A stretch of 64,000 nucleotides of DNA from Streptomyces tendae (GTDB lineage: Bacteria > Actinomycetota > Actinomycetes > Streptomycetales > Streptomycetaceae). The position numbers were made by a program, and so were the translations under genes. The notes under the pieces are model-generated. The model did not search any database. It was given only the letters and a program-made list of their open reading frames with translations, and had not been told where the DNA came from. Every line of letters begins with the position of its first letter. The first letter of the stretch is position 1. The stretch covers positions 3,100,001 to 3,164,000 of the forward strand of contig NZ_CP043959.1 in the NCBI RefSeq assembly GCF_008632955.1, written 5' to 3'. Below, piece after piece: positions 18,596-27,700 of this stretch.

Positions 18596-19113
18596 CACGC
18601 CACCGCCCCGGTCGCCGGGAACCAGTGCATCTCGGGCACGGGAGCGGTCGTCGGCGTGAACTCCAGATAGGCCAGATGGCGCAGGAAGCGGCTGAACACC
18701 TGAGCCGCGGCCGACTTGTCGCCCTGGGCGGGGCGCGTGGACGTCATGGCGACGGTGAGGGCGTGCGCGTCGGCCTCCTCACCGGGGACCTCCACCTTCA
18801 GGTACCGGGCGACGCGCTCCGGGCCGTACTGCAGCACGGCCTCGCCGATCAGCGCCCGTATGTGGTTGCAGAACGCTCCGCGCGCCCCGCCACAGGGCCG
18901 GTTGTTGTTGGTGCTGCACGAGAAGGCGTACGTCCCCGCCTCCACCGACGACACGTACACCCGTCCGATGTCGGAGCCGCTGGACACCACCCCCTGCAAC
19001 CGCCCGTCCGCCAGCTCGACGAACGGCACCTTGGCCAGCTTCCGCGGCCGTGCGGACGGCACCACCCGCACTGTGCTCGACCTCTCCCAGACCGACAACG
19101 CACCATCTCCCAT
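18595..19113 (-). CDS. SWIM-like zinc protein, first gene of MoxR/VWA operon
   Basis: The protein has 172 residues. Cys66, Cys74, Cys82 and His84 form a C-x7-C-x7-C-x-H pattern ending in CNH, close to SWIM fingers (CxCx(n)CxH) but with a longer first spacing. SWIM fingers bind nucleic acid or protein. The ATG at 19113 lacks a good ribosome-binding site; a GTG 14 codons later has GAGAGG upstream and is a real alternative. Its C-terminus overlaps the next gene by up to 4 nt, so all five genes from here to 11652 form one operon, apart from an 85-nt gap before the ATPase. Confidence 0.75.
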   Translation of the reverse strand: MGDGALSVWERSSTVRVVPSARPRKLAKVPFVELADGRLQGVVSSGSDIGRVYVSSVEAGTYAFSCSTNNNRPCGGARGAFCNHIRALIGEAVLQYGPERVARYLKVEVPGEEADAHALTVAMTSTRPAQGDKSAAAQVFSRFLRHLAYLEFTPTTAPVPEMHWFPATGAVA

Positions 19114-19285
19114 GCATGCGAAAGGGGATGTCCTCGCCGGATCGGCGGGACGTGAGGAAATCTATCGACGGCCACTGACAACGGCCCGGGGCTGTGGACA
19201 AGCGGGGGAGACCGCCCGGGGCCGCCCCTCCCGGCGTAGGCCGATCGGCCGAGCGTCCGACCAACTGTTCGTCCGACTCGCCTTC

Positions 19286-19315
19286 TTGACGTGCGTTCCC
19301 ACAGGTCGATACTTG
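19286..19315 (+). promoter_or_regulatory. Possible promoter in divergent gap
   Basis: TTGACG (19286-19291) is followed 16-18 nt later by GATACTTG (19308-19315), an acceptable -35/-10 pair for the secreted glycosidase gene. The rest of the 329-bp gap 19114-19442 must also carry the promoter of the SWIM operon on the other strand, but no convincing one is seen. Confidence 0.4.
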
Positions 19316-19442
19316 TCCAGCGTGCGTTAAGTGACTGTTCGTGACGCCGTCAGCACAGGGCGAGAAAGTGACGCATGTTCCCACCGGGTCGTCGCTCGAC
19401 GAGCGACGCGGGCAGGCTCGACGCGCGAGAGGTCGGTCAAGG

Positions 19443-21062
19443 ATGAAGAGAAGACTGTGCGGGGCGGCCGCCGCCCTCGGCGTCGCCCTGGCCGCGACCG
19501 GACTGCCCGGCCAGGCGTCCGCCGACACCCGCCCCGGCGGCACCCGCGCCACCCTTCCCCTGGGCTCGTCCGACCTCGCGGAGACCCGTACCACGCGGAC
19601 CTTGCAGCCAGGCCTGACCCTGACCCGCATCGTGCGCGGCGCCGTGGACCCAGCGCACCACTGGACCGTCGAGGCGACCATCCCCGGCGGTGACACCTCG
19701 CCCGACCCGGACGCCCCGCCGACCACCCTCAAGGACCGTGCCAGCGCCGACGAGCTCGCCGCCGACCTGCGCGGTGACGGCTTCGACGCGCGGTCCGAGC
19801 AGGTCACGACGCCGAGCACGGCCGACTACGCGGGTGGCACGCTCGGCTGGCGCGTGCGCGTCGGCGGCTTCCCCTCCCAGTCCGCAGCGGCAGCGGAACG
19901 CACCCGGATGACCAGGGCCGGTTACACCGGCTCGGTCACCTACACGGGCTGGGACGGCGCGACGACGGACCGCGGGCCGTGGCGCCTCGACGTCCTCACC
20001 ATCGACCCGCGTACCTTCCGGGGCACCCTCGACGCCACCCACGGCCCCGACATCGAGGACCGCGAGACCGTCAGCGCCCTCGCGGACGACGCCGACGCCG
20101 TGGCGGCGGTCAACGCGGGCTTCTTCGTCCTCGACCCTCGTTCAGGCGCACCGGGCGACCTGGCGGGCGTCGGCCTGTACGACGGGCGCCTGCTGAGCGA
20201 ACCGGTCAGCGGACGGCCCGGGTTCGTCGTCCAGGACAACGGCCGGCGTACGCAGATCACCCGGCTCACCTGGGAGGGGAAGGTCTCGGCGCGCGGCACC
20301 TCCCTGACCCTCGACGGCGTCAACCGGGTCCCCGGCCTGATCAGGAACTGCGGCGGCAGCGAGGGCGACAGCCCCACCGCGCTGCCCCTGCACGACGTGA
20401 CATGCACCAACCCCGACCAACTGGTCGCGTTCACACCGGAGTACGGCGCGAGCACACCGCAGGGTGAGGGCGTGGAAGCCGTGCTGGACAGCGGGGGCCG
20501 TGTGCGGGAGCTGCGCTCCGTCCGCGGCGGCTCGCTCCCGCCCGGCGGCAGCTCGATCCAGGCGACCGGCCGACACGTGGCCGCGCTGACAGCCCTGGCC
20601 CGCCCCGGTGAGCGCCTGCGCATCGACACGGGCCTCCGCGACGACCGAGGCCGGCGCGTGACGCCGGGACCCGGCACGGACATCGTCAACGCGGGGCCCG
20701 AACTGGTCCGCGGCGGACGCCTCCACGTCACCCCGGCCACCGACGGCATGGTGCACCCGGGCGACCCCAGCTGGTACTACGGCTGGGTCCACAAGCGCAA
20801 TCCGCGCACCCTCGCCGGCACCGACGCGTCCGGCCGCACGGTCCTGGTCACCGCAGACGGCCGCAGCACGGACTCCCTCGGCCTGAGCATCACCGAGAGC
20901 GCGACGGTGGCCCGCTCCCTGGGCCTGCGGGACGCTGTTAACCTCGACGGCGGCGGTTCCACGACGATGGTGGCCAAGGGCCAGGTCGTCAACGTTCCGT
21001 CCGACGCGGCGGGTGAACGCCCGGTGGGGGACGCCCTGCTGATCCTGCCGCGAAGGCGGTGA
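19443..21062 (+). CDS. Secreted phosphodiester glycosidase (NAGPA) family protein
   Basis: The protein has 539 residues. The start at 19443 gives a proper signal peptide (MKRRLCGAAAALGVALAATG, cleavage after ASA); the open frame upstream is highly charged. Residues about 95-165 look like a SPOR domain (ELAADLRGDGFDA, GWRVRVGGFPSQSAA). The phosphodiester glycosidase domain (PF09992) follows: VAAVNAGFFV, DIVNAGPELVRGG, NPRTLAGTDASGRTVLV and NLDGGGSTTMV. SPOR domains bind denuded peptidoglycan, and the glycosidase domain cleaves sugar-phosphodiester bonds. The combination suggests a cell-wall-targeted enzyme, perhaps acting on glycopolymers such as teichoic acids; the substrate is inference. Confidence 0.85.
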   Translation: MKRRLCGAAAALGVALAATGLPGQASADTRPGGTRATLPLGSSDLAETRTTRTLQPGLTLTRIVRGAVDPAHHWTVEATIPGGDTSPDPDAPPTTLKDRASADELAADLRGDGFDARSEQVTTPSTADYAGGTLGWRVRVGGFPSQSAAAAERTRMTRAGYTGSVTYTGWDGATTDRGPWRLDVLTIDPRTFRGTLDATHGPDIEDRETVSALADDADAVAAVNAGFFVLDPRSGAPGDLAGVGLYDGRLLSEPVSGRPGFVVQDNGRRTQITRLTWEGKVSARGTSLTLDGVNRVPGLIRNCGGSEGDSPTALPLHDVTCTNPDQLVAFTPEYGASTPQGEGVEAVLDSGGRVRELRSVRGGSLPPGGSSIQATGRHVAALTALARPGERLRIDTGLRDDRGRRVTPGPGTDIVNAGPELVRGGRLHVTPATDGMVHPGDPSWYYGWVHKRNPRTLAGTDASGRTVLVTADGRSTDSLGLSITESATVARSLGLRDAVNLDGGGSTTMVAKGQVVNVPSDAAGERPVGDALLILPRRR

Positions 21063-21216
21063 CATGCGGGCAGGACGGTGCCCGTCGGACGCCCCGGGGA
21101 TCCGGGTGAGGCGTGGCTGCCCGGTCGTCGGACCGCAGCAGCCGTGGCCCGAGAGCGAGTGGAATACGTACCGCCGACCGTTGATGCAGCGACGAACAGC
21201 ACCGCAGGGAGCCGCC

Positions 21217-22251
21217 GTGACCGCCGACGTCACCTTTCGAGCACGTGTCCGTCTCGTCCTGGCCGTCCTGATCCTCGCCCTGGTGCCGGCCACACCGACG
21301 CTCGTCGCCCCGACTCCCGCGGACGCTTCCGAGGAGCGCGCCCCGGTGCGGGGTGAGGCGGGACGGCGTGGTGCCGAAGTCGTGGCGGTGACGCAGGTCG
21401 CGGACCGGCAGGTCGACCTGTCGGTCCGCTCGACGGCACTGGGCGGCCGCACCGTCAAGGTCCGCCTGCTGACCCCGGACGGCTGGGATCCGTCCGACCG
21501 GCGGCAACACTGGCCCACCTTCTGGCTGCTGCACGGCTGCTGCGGCGACTACACGTCCTGGACCTCGCTGACGGACGTCGCGCAGACCGCCAGCCTCCGT
21601 AATGTGCTCGTGGTCATGCCGGAGGCCGGCTGGAACGGCTGGTACAGCGACTGGTGGAACTACGGCGAGGGCGGCGACCCCGCCTGGGAGACCTTCCACA
21701 CGGTGGAGCTGCGCCACCTCCTCGAACGCGACTGGGGCGCGGGCCGCGACCGTGTCGTCGCCGGCCTGTCGATGGGCGGCCAGGGCGCTCTCCTGTACGC
21801 GGCACGCCACCCCGGTATGTTCAAGGCGACGGCCGCGTACTCGGGTTCCGCGCACCCGCTGCTCAACGACGAGTCGGTCGACCGCATCCTGGGTCTCTTC
21901 GCCGGTCAGGGCAACGACCCCCTCCGCGTGTGGGGCGACCCCGTGGCCCAGCGCCGCATCTGGCAGGCTCACGACCCCGTCCACCTGGCGAAGCGCCTCA
22001 AGTCCCTGCCCGTGTACCTCTCCTGCGGAGACGGCACGGCGGGCCCCCTGGACGCACCGGGTGCCTCCAGCGCCCTCGAGGCGGACTTCAACCGCCAGAA
22101 CCATGCCCTGGCCGCCGAGTTGCAGCGCGTCGGCGCCAAGCATCTGACTACGAACTTCTACGGTCCCGGCACCCACACCTGGCGGTACTGGGAGCGTGAA
22201 CTTCACGCCTCGCTGCCGATGTTGCTGGGCGCGCTGGGTGTGAAGGGCTGA
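21217..22251 (+). CDS. Secreted esterase, alpha/beta hydrolase of the antigen-85/esterase D group
   Basis: The protein has 344 residues. GTG 21217 is chosen because AGGGAG lies 6 nt upstream and it is followed by a signal peptide (FRARVRLVLAVLILALVPAT); the frame is open back to 21064 without a better start. The oxyanion region is WLLHGCCGDY. The nucleophile is Ser in GLSMGGQGA and the catalytic His lies in GPGTHTWRYW near the end. The family includes mycolyltransferases and feruloyl or general esterases. It follows the secreted glycosidase by 154 bp, and both may modify the envelope. Confidence 0.85.
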   Translation: MTADVTFRARVRLVLAVLILALVPATPTLVAPTPADASEERAPVRGEAGRRGAEVVAVTQVADRQVDLSVRSTALGGRTVKVRLLTPDGWDPSDRRQHWPTFWLLHGCCGDYTSWTSLTDVAQTASLRNVLVVMPEAGWNGWYSDWWNYGEGGDPAWETFHTVELRHLLERDWGAGRDRVVAGLSMGGQGALLYAARHPGMFKATAAYSGSAHPLLNDESVDRILGLFAGQGNDPLRVWGDPVAQRRIWQAHDPVHLAKRLKSLPVYLSCGDGTAGPLDAPGASSALEADFNRQNHALAAELQRVGAKHLTTNFYGPGTHTWRYWERELHASLPMLLGALGVKG

Positions 22252-22474
22252 CTGGACACCCCGCGGCCCTACTCGCGCTCACGCAGACAGGCGTCCAGCG
22301 CGGCAGCCCGCGTGGCATCGTCCGCCCGCTGCAGGGGAGTTGACCATGCGGGTCAGCCGCCCTTGCCCTGACCGCTGCACCGCTGGCGACCGGCGTGCGC
22401 CACCGGACGGAGCCGTGCGCCCGGATGCCGGCGGTGCCCTGAGACCTCCGGCATCAGGGTGATGCGTACCACGG

Positions 22475-23076
22475 CTAGAAGCCCCACGGGTCGGGGTGCG
22501 GGACCGCCGTCGGATCGCCGGACCAGCACAGGCGCGCTTCGATCTGGTCGCCTGTGAGTTCGACCAGCCGTTCGGCTGCCCAGCCGTTCCACTGCACAGC
22601 CCCGGGGAACTGCGGCAGGCGGAATGCCGGGAGGTGCGAGGGGAGGGCGTCCGCGCGGTACACCGCCTTGGTGACCTCCCCGTTCAGCTTTTTCGGTTTC
22701 GAGGACCTCCGTAGATCCAGGCAGTCGATCACCTGGTCGACCAGGAGCAGGCAGTACTCGTCCTTCGTCGCGTCGCCGATCTCGACCGGCATCAGGCTGC
22801 CCGCCGTCCGCAGCGCATCAGGTCCGAACCGGTTGACGAGGCGCCGGCTCAGGATCGGAGCACCGGGACAACCCGAAGGAGAATCTCCCCTGGACCACTT
22901 CCGCTCTCCGGCCCATTCGGTCCGGAACCGGACGGGCCGGTCCTCCTCCGCGCCCAGCCGCTGCCAGCGTTTGAGCGCCGGCGAAGGTCCCCTCCGTCCG
23001 GGGTCAGCTGCTGGTACTCGGTCAGCTTCGGCAGCAGCCGGTACACCGCCGGGCTCGTCTCCGGCGTTTCGGTCAT
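22475..23076 (-). pseudogene. Imm11 (DUF1629)-like immunity gene, one frameshift
   Basis: The gene starts well: ATG 23076 with AAAGGTGG upstream. The first 32 residues (TSPAVYRLLPKLTEYQQL) continue in a second frame from about 22980 with ALKRWQRLGAEED to the end PHPDPWGF. One base added in the GGGG run near 22990 joins the frames into a protein of about 200 residues that looks like the imm11 family, immunity proteins of polymorphic toxins. The region 23077-23409 upstream has no recognisable toxin gene, so it appears to be an orphan. The break is either a homopolymer assembly error or a real lesion. Confidence 0.55.
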
Positions 23077-23409
23077 CGTGCCACCTTTCATCTCCCGGTC
23101 GACGGGACGGAAGAAGTCTGTCGTCCTACGCCGTCCAGACCGCTCCCGAACCTGGCCGTTCTCCCGCTCGTTCCTTCTCGACCTGTTGTCCGATGGAGCG
23201 TGGTCCCGGCGCAGCGCGCCGCGAATGGCGCGCGCTCGGTGCCCGGCTCCGGTGGCGGCGGCCGGGCCGTAGTACCGCAAGAAGTTGCAGAGCAGCCCCT
23301 GCCCCGCATCGACAGGGTCGTGTACGTGAGGGACGTCCCGCAGGACTAGAGTCGGGGTGACGGCGCGTACGACGGTCTCGCCCCGTTCGGAGGGGAGGCG
23401 AAGAAACCG
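23077..23409. other. Gap without an intact gene
   Basis: This gap holds only the ribosome-binding site of the Imm11-like gene and short GC-rich ORFs. A frame on the minus strand (about 23150-23340) has coding-like composition and could be a relic of the gene once upstream of the immunity gene, but nothing identifiable remains. Confidence 0.4.
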
Positions 23410-23883
23410 TTGCTCGCACTACTGGCGTTCGCTCTGTCTCTGGTCTGTGCGGTCGCGGTACTCATCTCCGCCGCACGGGCCGCCGCGATGGCGCTTCCGG
23501 GGCGGCCCCAGCCCTGGTGCGAACACCTGGTGCGTCGGGCGGCGGCAACGCTCGGCTGGGCCGCAGGCGCTGTGTACGCCCTGGGCCTGGCCGGTGTCGC
23601 GTGGTCGGAGGCGGAGGTCGGTGACGGCGCCGACTCGACCCCCGCCCCTGCCTGCCGCATGGGCTTCGCCCCGGAGATCATCAAAGGCCTGACCCACCAC
23701 CGCGCCTCCTACCTTCCCCTCCGCTTCGACTGCGTACGGGAGGACGGAAGCGTCTACGTCGGCGATCCCGACCTGCTGTGGATGAACTGGACGTGGGCCG
23801 TACTGGCCCTGACCGCGGCACTGCTCTTCCTCGGCATGCACTACCGGACGGAGCTCCGGGCCCGGAGGGCGGCGGTGCGCTGA
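23410..23883 (+). CDS. Small membrane protein of unknown function
   Basis: The protein has 157 residues. TTG 23410 is the only possible start after the stop codon at 23347; GGAGGGGAGG lies upstream. Three hydrophobic segments are visible, at about residues 1-25, 43-65 and 122-146. The extracellular loop between the last two has two Cys (CRMGF and DCVRED) that could form a disulfide. No family recognised. It is flanked by immunity-type genes on the opposite strand. Confidence 0.6.
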   Translation: MLALLAFALSLVCAVAVLISAARAAAMALPGRPQPWCEHLVRRAAATLGWAAGAVYALGLAGVAWSEAEVGDGADSTPAPACRMGFAPEIIKGLTHHRASYLPLRFDCVREDGSVYVGDPDLLWMNWTWAVLALTAALLFLGMHYRTELRARRAAVR

Positions 23884-23927
23884 AGGAGCGCCTTCCCGCC
23901 ACCGCCCCGTCGAGTTCCCTCCGCGGC

Positions 23928-24662
23928 TCAGGCCCGTAGGGTCTCGTCGCTGAACTCCAGGACCTCGTCGAGGTTCATGCCCCGCCGCTCGCCTTCCGCT
24001 CCGGACAGCACCCATTCGCCGTCCCACGCGACCCGCCACACGTCACCGGTCCGGTTCTCCCACTCGACGAAGCCGCCGGGAGCTCCCTCCAACTGCGGGA
24101 TCTCCTGGCGCAGCATCCGGGGGTAGGTCAGCGCTCGTCCGGGGTTGGTGCTGCCGCCGCTCGTGCGCGGGTTGTCGAAGCTCATCTTCAGGAAGGGCAC
24201 CGCTTCCCGGCCGATCTCGGCAGGGCTCAGCATCTTCTGGTACCGGGCCTGCGCTTCCTCCAGGGACTCCCGCCCGGACACCTCCGTCGCGAAGGCGGGG
24301 AACACGATGTACGTGACAGCGGTGAGGTCAGGGTTCTGCGCCCTGTGGTGGCCGTGTACCTCGGGAGCCGTTGCGGCCACCGCGTCGAAGGCGTAACTCT
24401 CCGCTGAGAAGCCTGGGACGGCTGCGATGGGCCGGTCGGTCCCGATGAGAGCCTGCTCGTGCTCCCGGGCGAAGGCCAGCACGCCCCGTGCCAGTTCCTC
24501 GTCGTGCCTGCCGCGCTGGTTGGTCTGCATCAGACGCGTGCCGTCCTTGCTCGGAACGCCCGCGAAGTGGAGCACCGGGCCGAGGCTCCACTTCCAGGCT
24601 TGGTCGAGACCGTCGAGCGGGGCGGCGTTGGGGAAGCCGGCGAGGGTGGTCTGGAGGTCCAT
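23928..24662 (-). CDS. Candidate immunity protein for the RHS toxin
   Basis: The protein has 244 residues from ATG 24662, with GGAAGG upstream. It lies 53 bp downstream of the RHS toxin stop on the same strand, the standard place for the cognate immunity gene. The sequence is soluble and acidic and carries no enzyme motif known to me. Tryptophan-rich stretches (QAWKWSLGP near the start, VEWENRTGDVWRVAWDGEW near the end) suggest a compact binding fold. Function is assigned from position only. Confidence 0.6.
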   Translation of the reverse strand: MDLQTTLAGFPNAAPLDGLDQAWKWSLGPVLHFAGVPSKDGTRLMQTNQRGRHDEELARGVLAFAREHEQALIGTDRPIAAVPGFSAESYAFDAVAATAPEVHGHHRAQNPDLTAVTYIVFPAFATEVSGRESLEEAQARYQKMLSPAEIGREAVPFLKMSFDNPRTSGGSTNPGRALTYPRMLRQEIPQLEGAPGGFVEWENRTGDVWRVAWDGEWVLSGAEGERRGMNLDEVLEFSDETLRA

Positions 24663-24715
24663 GGTTCCTTCCGAGGTGACGTGATCGACGAGTCCGGGCG
24701 CGACCCGGGCGTAGC

Positions 24716-27700
24716 TCAGGAGCAGGAGTAGTTCGGCCCGGTCTCCTGGCTGTACCGCGCCTCCATCATCGCGCCCCCGCTCGAGTTCTTGGCCTTGTCC
24801 ATGGCTTCCATGTTGGCCGGGTCGTTGTAGAAATCGTTGCGGGCGGCCCGGTCGGTGTTTCGCCCCTCACGGTTCCAGTGGTCCACGACCGCCTCCTTGT
24901 GCTCGTACGTCACCGTCTCGTGGAACGGCTTGGAGCCGGGATTGGTCGGGTCCCAGATGATGTCACCGTTGGAGTCGAACCACGTCAGTTGGTCCCTCGG
25001 GATCTTGTTGCCGTGCTTGTCGAGAGGCCGCTGGCCCTGGTGTGCTCCCTCCAGGGTCCAGTTCTTCGTCATCTCGTCGTGAGTCGACTCCCTGTAGCTC
25101 GATGGGTACTCGCTCTTCCGGTTGTGCTTCGTCTCAGGAGCGTCGGGATCCCTTGCGTACCTGCCGTTGCCCGTATCGCGGTAAAGCCCCAGTGGGTCGA
25201 TCCAGCGGTACGGGTTCGGCACATAGGCGGTGTCGTTGGGTGCGGGGAAGAGGCCGAACGGGTCAGGGGTCGCGTAGTGGCCGGTCTCGGGGTCGTAGTA
25301 GCGGTGGTGGTTGTAGTGCCAGCCGGTCTCCGCGTCGGCGTACTGCCCGGGGAAGCGCAGAGGACACTCGGTTCTCGATTCCGCGGTCGGTGTCGTCCCG
25401 GCGGGCAGCATCGAGCCCCACAGGGTGGTGCGTCGCTGCCACGCCAGTTCGCCGTCCTCGGCTATGAGCTCGGCCGGTGCGCCTGACAGGTCCGTGACCA
25501 CCGCGTGGAAGCGGGTTCCTGCTCCCGGGTCACCTGCCCGCCCGTCGACCTGTGTCAACGGCAGATGGGAACCGGGTGCGTAGTCCCACGTGGTGCTCTT
25601 CCCGTCCGACGTGATCTGCTCGGCGATGCGTGCGCCGTCCCAGACGAAGAGGACCTCCTCCGCGACCGCTCCGTCGTCCGTGTGACGTCGCTTGGCCAGC
25701 CGGCGGCCGGACGGATCGTAGGAGTAGCGCCACCGGCTGCCGTTCGGGGTGACGGTCTCCACCAGTCTGTTCTGGCTGTCCCAGTGGAAGGTGCGCACAC
25801 GCTTCTGGCCGCTGAGCAGGCGGCGTACGGTGCGGACGATCCGTCCCTCCCCGTCGCGCTGGTAGCGGGTCCTGCCGCACCGGTGCAGCAGGGTCCCTGT
25901 GAACTCCCGTCGTGCGTCCTCCGGAGGGGTCGTCGGCGTGGTGGCCGCACTCACGTTGCCGAGCCCGTCGTAGGCGTACGTCTCGGTCCAGTCCCGTGCG
26001 TGGACGGTGGTGACCCGGCCTGCCGGGTCCAGATCGAAACGTCGTGTGCCGGTGGTCAGTTCTGCCAGTTCGAGGAGGTGGCCGTCAGGCCGGTAGGAGT
26101 AGGTGCGGTGCTGGAGCAGTGCCGCCTCGGCGTCCTGCGGGTCTCTGGACAGTGTTTGTGCCGTGAGCCGGTCGGCGTCGTCCCAGGCCTGTCCGAGGGT
26201 GACGCCGTGCGGCAGAGTACGAGCCGTCTCCCGTCCGCCGGCGTCGAACCGGAAGTCCATCCGGTGGCCTGTGGCCTCCAGTCGTTCGGGCCGCCCGGCC
26301 GCGTCGTAGGACCATGTGGAGACCACGCCGCTGGGAGTCCGCCTCTCGACGCGTCGGCCGAGCGCGTCGTAGCGGTAGGTCGTGACGTGCCCGTTGACGG
26401 CTTCGGCCAGCAGCCGCCCCATGGCGTCGTAGCTGCTGTCCACCCGCACGTCCGGGCTCACCTGCTCGACCAGGTTGCCCATCGTGTCGTACCGGAGTTC
26501 GGTCGTGTATCCGTCGTGGACCACCGACGTGGTCCGTCCCAGGGCGTCCCGTCCGAACCCGATGACCTGGCCGGCTCCGTTGGTCAGCGCCCGCAGACCA
26601 CCGGCCGCGTCGACGTCATAGGTGACGGTGCGGCCGTTGAAGTCGGTCTCGGCGACCACCCGGTTGGCCTCGTCGTACGTGTAGGTCCAGCAGGCGCCCT
26701 CGGGATGCGTCACGCTGACGAGGTTGAGCTCGGTGTCGTAGTCGAAGGTGTACCGCGCGCCGTCGGCCCGGACCCTGGCGGCTGCCAGGTGGAAGTGCGT
26801 GGGAGTGTACTCGCTGACATGGCCCGCCTGGTCGGTGTACCGCACCAGGTTGCCCGCGGCGTCCCACTCGAACCGCTCGGCGGGCCCGTCCCCGGCCCGG
26901 CGCCACGACACCCGGCCCTCCGGGGTCCATCCGATCTTTGTGGTACGGCCGAGCGGGTCGGTCACCGAGACGGTACGGCCGAAGGCATCGTGTTCGACGG
27001 TGGTGACACCGCCGAGCGCGTCGGTCAGTTCGACCGGCAGCCCGACGGCGCTCCCCACGGCGGTCCGGCGATGGCCCAGGGCGTCCGTCACACCGGTGAG
27101 GAACCCGACGCTGTCGTAGGTGTAGCTGGTCACCGAGCCCAGAGGGTCGCGGGTGGCGATCCGATTGCCGCGCTCGTCGTAGGAGTGGTGCCACGCGACA
27201 CCGTCCGACTCCGTGACGGTGACCGGCAGGTGCAGATCGTTGTAGGCGGCGGACAGGACCGAACCGTCCGGGCGTACGACCCGCGTCAGATTGCCGGCCT
27301 CGTCGTAGCTGTAGCGGTAGGTGTTTCCCAGCGCGTCCGTACGCTCCACGAGCCGATCCTGGTCGTCCCACCGATTGCGGGTCGTCTGGCCCAGCGCGTC
27401 GGTCGTGGAGACGAGTTGCATCCGGGTGTTGTGCCGGTACGTCGTGGTGCGGCCGAGGGAGTCGGTGTAGCGCGTGCAGTGGTTCTCTTCGTCGTAGTCG
27501 ATGGCACAGGAGAGGATTCCGTCCACCCCGTCGCCCCGGACGACCCGGTCACGGTCGTCGTAGGTGAAGCGAAACCAGGAGCCGATGCGATCGGTCCATG
27601 ACTCGATCCGGCCGGCCAGGTCGTACCGGAACCTGTAGGGCGATCCGGTCGAGTCGTGCAGTTCGGTGAGGTCTCCGGCCTCGTCGTAGACGTAACGCAG

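Noticed and set aside
14007..18659. Long plus-strand ORFs (823 and 715 aa)
   Set aside because: They run opposite the AAA, VWA and 464-aa genes, whose families are clear; codon use fits the minus strand.
25505..27601. 698-aa plus-strand ORF opposite the RHS repeats
   Set aside because: Repetitive shadow of the RHS gene, without any motif.
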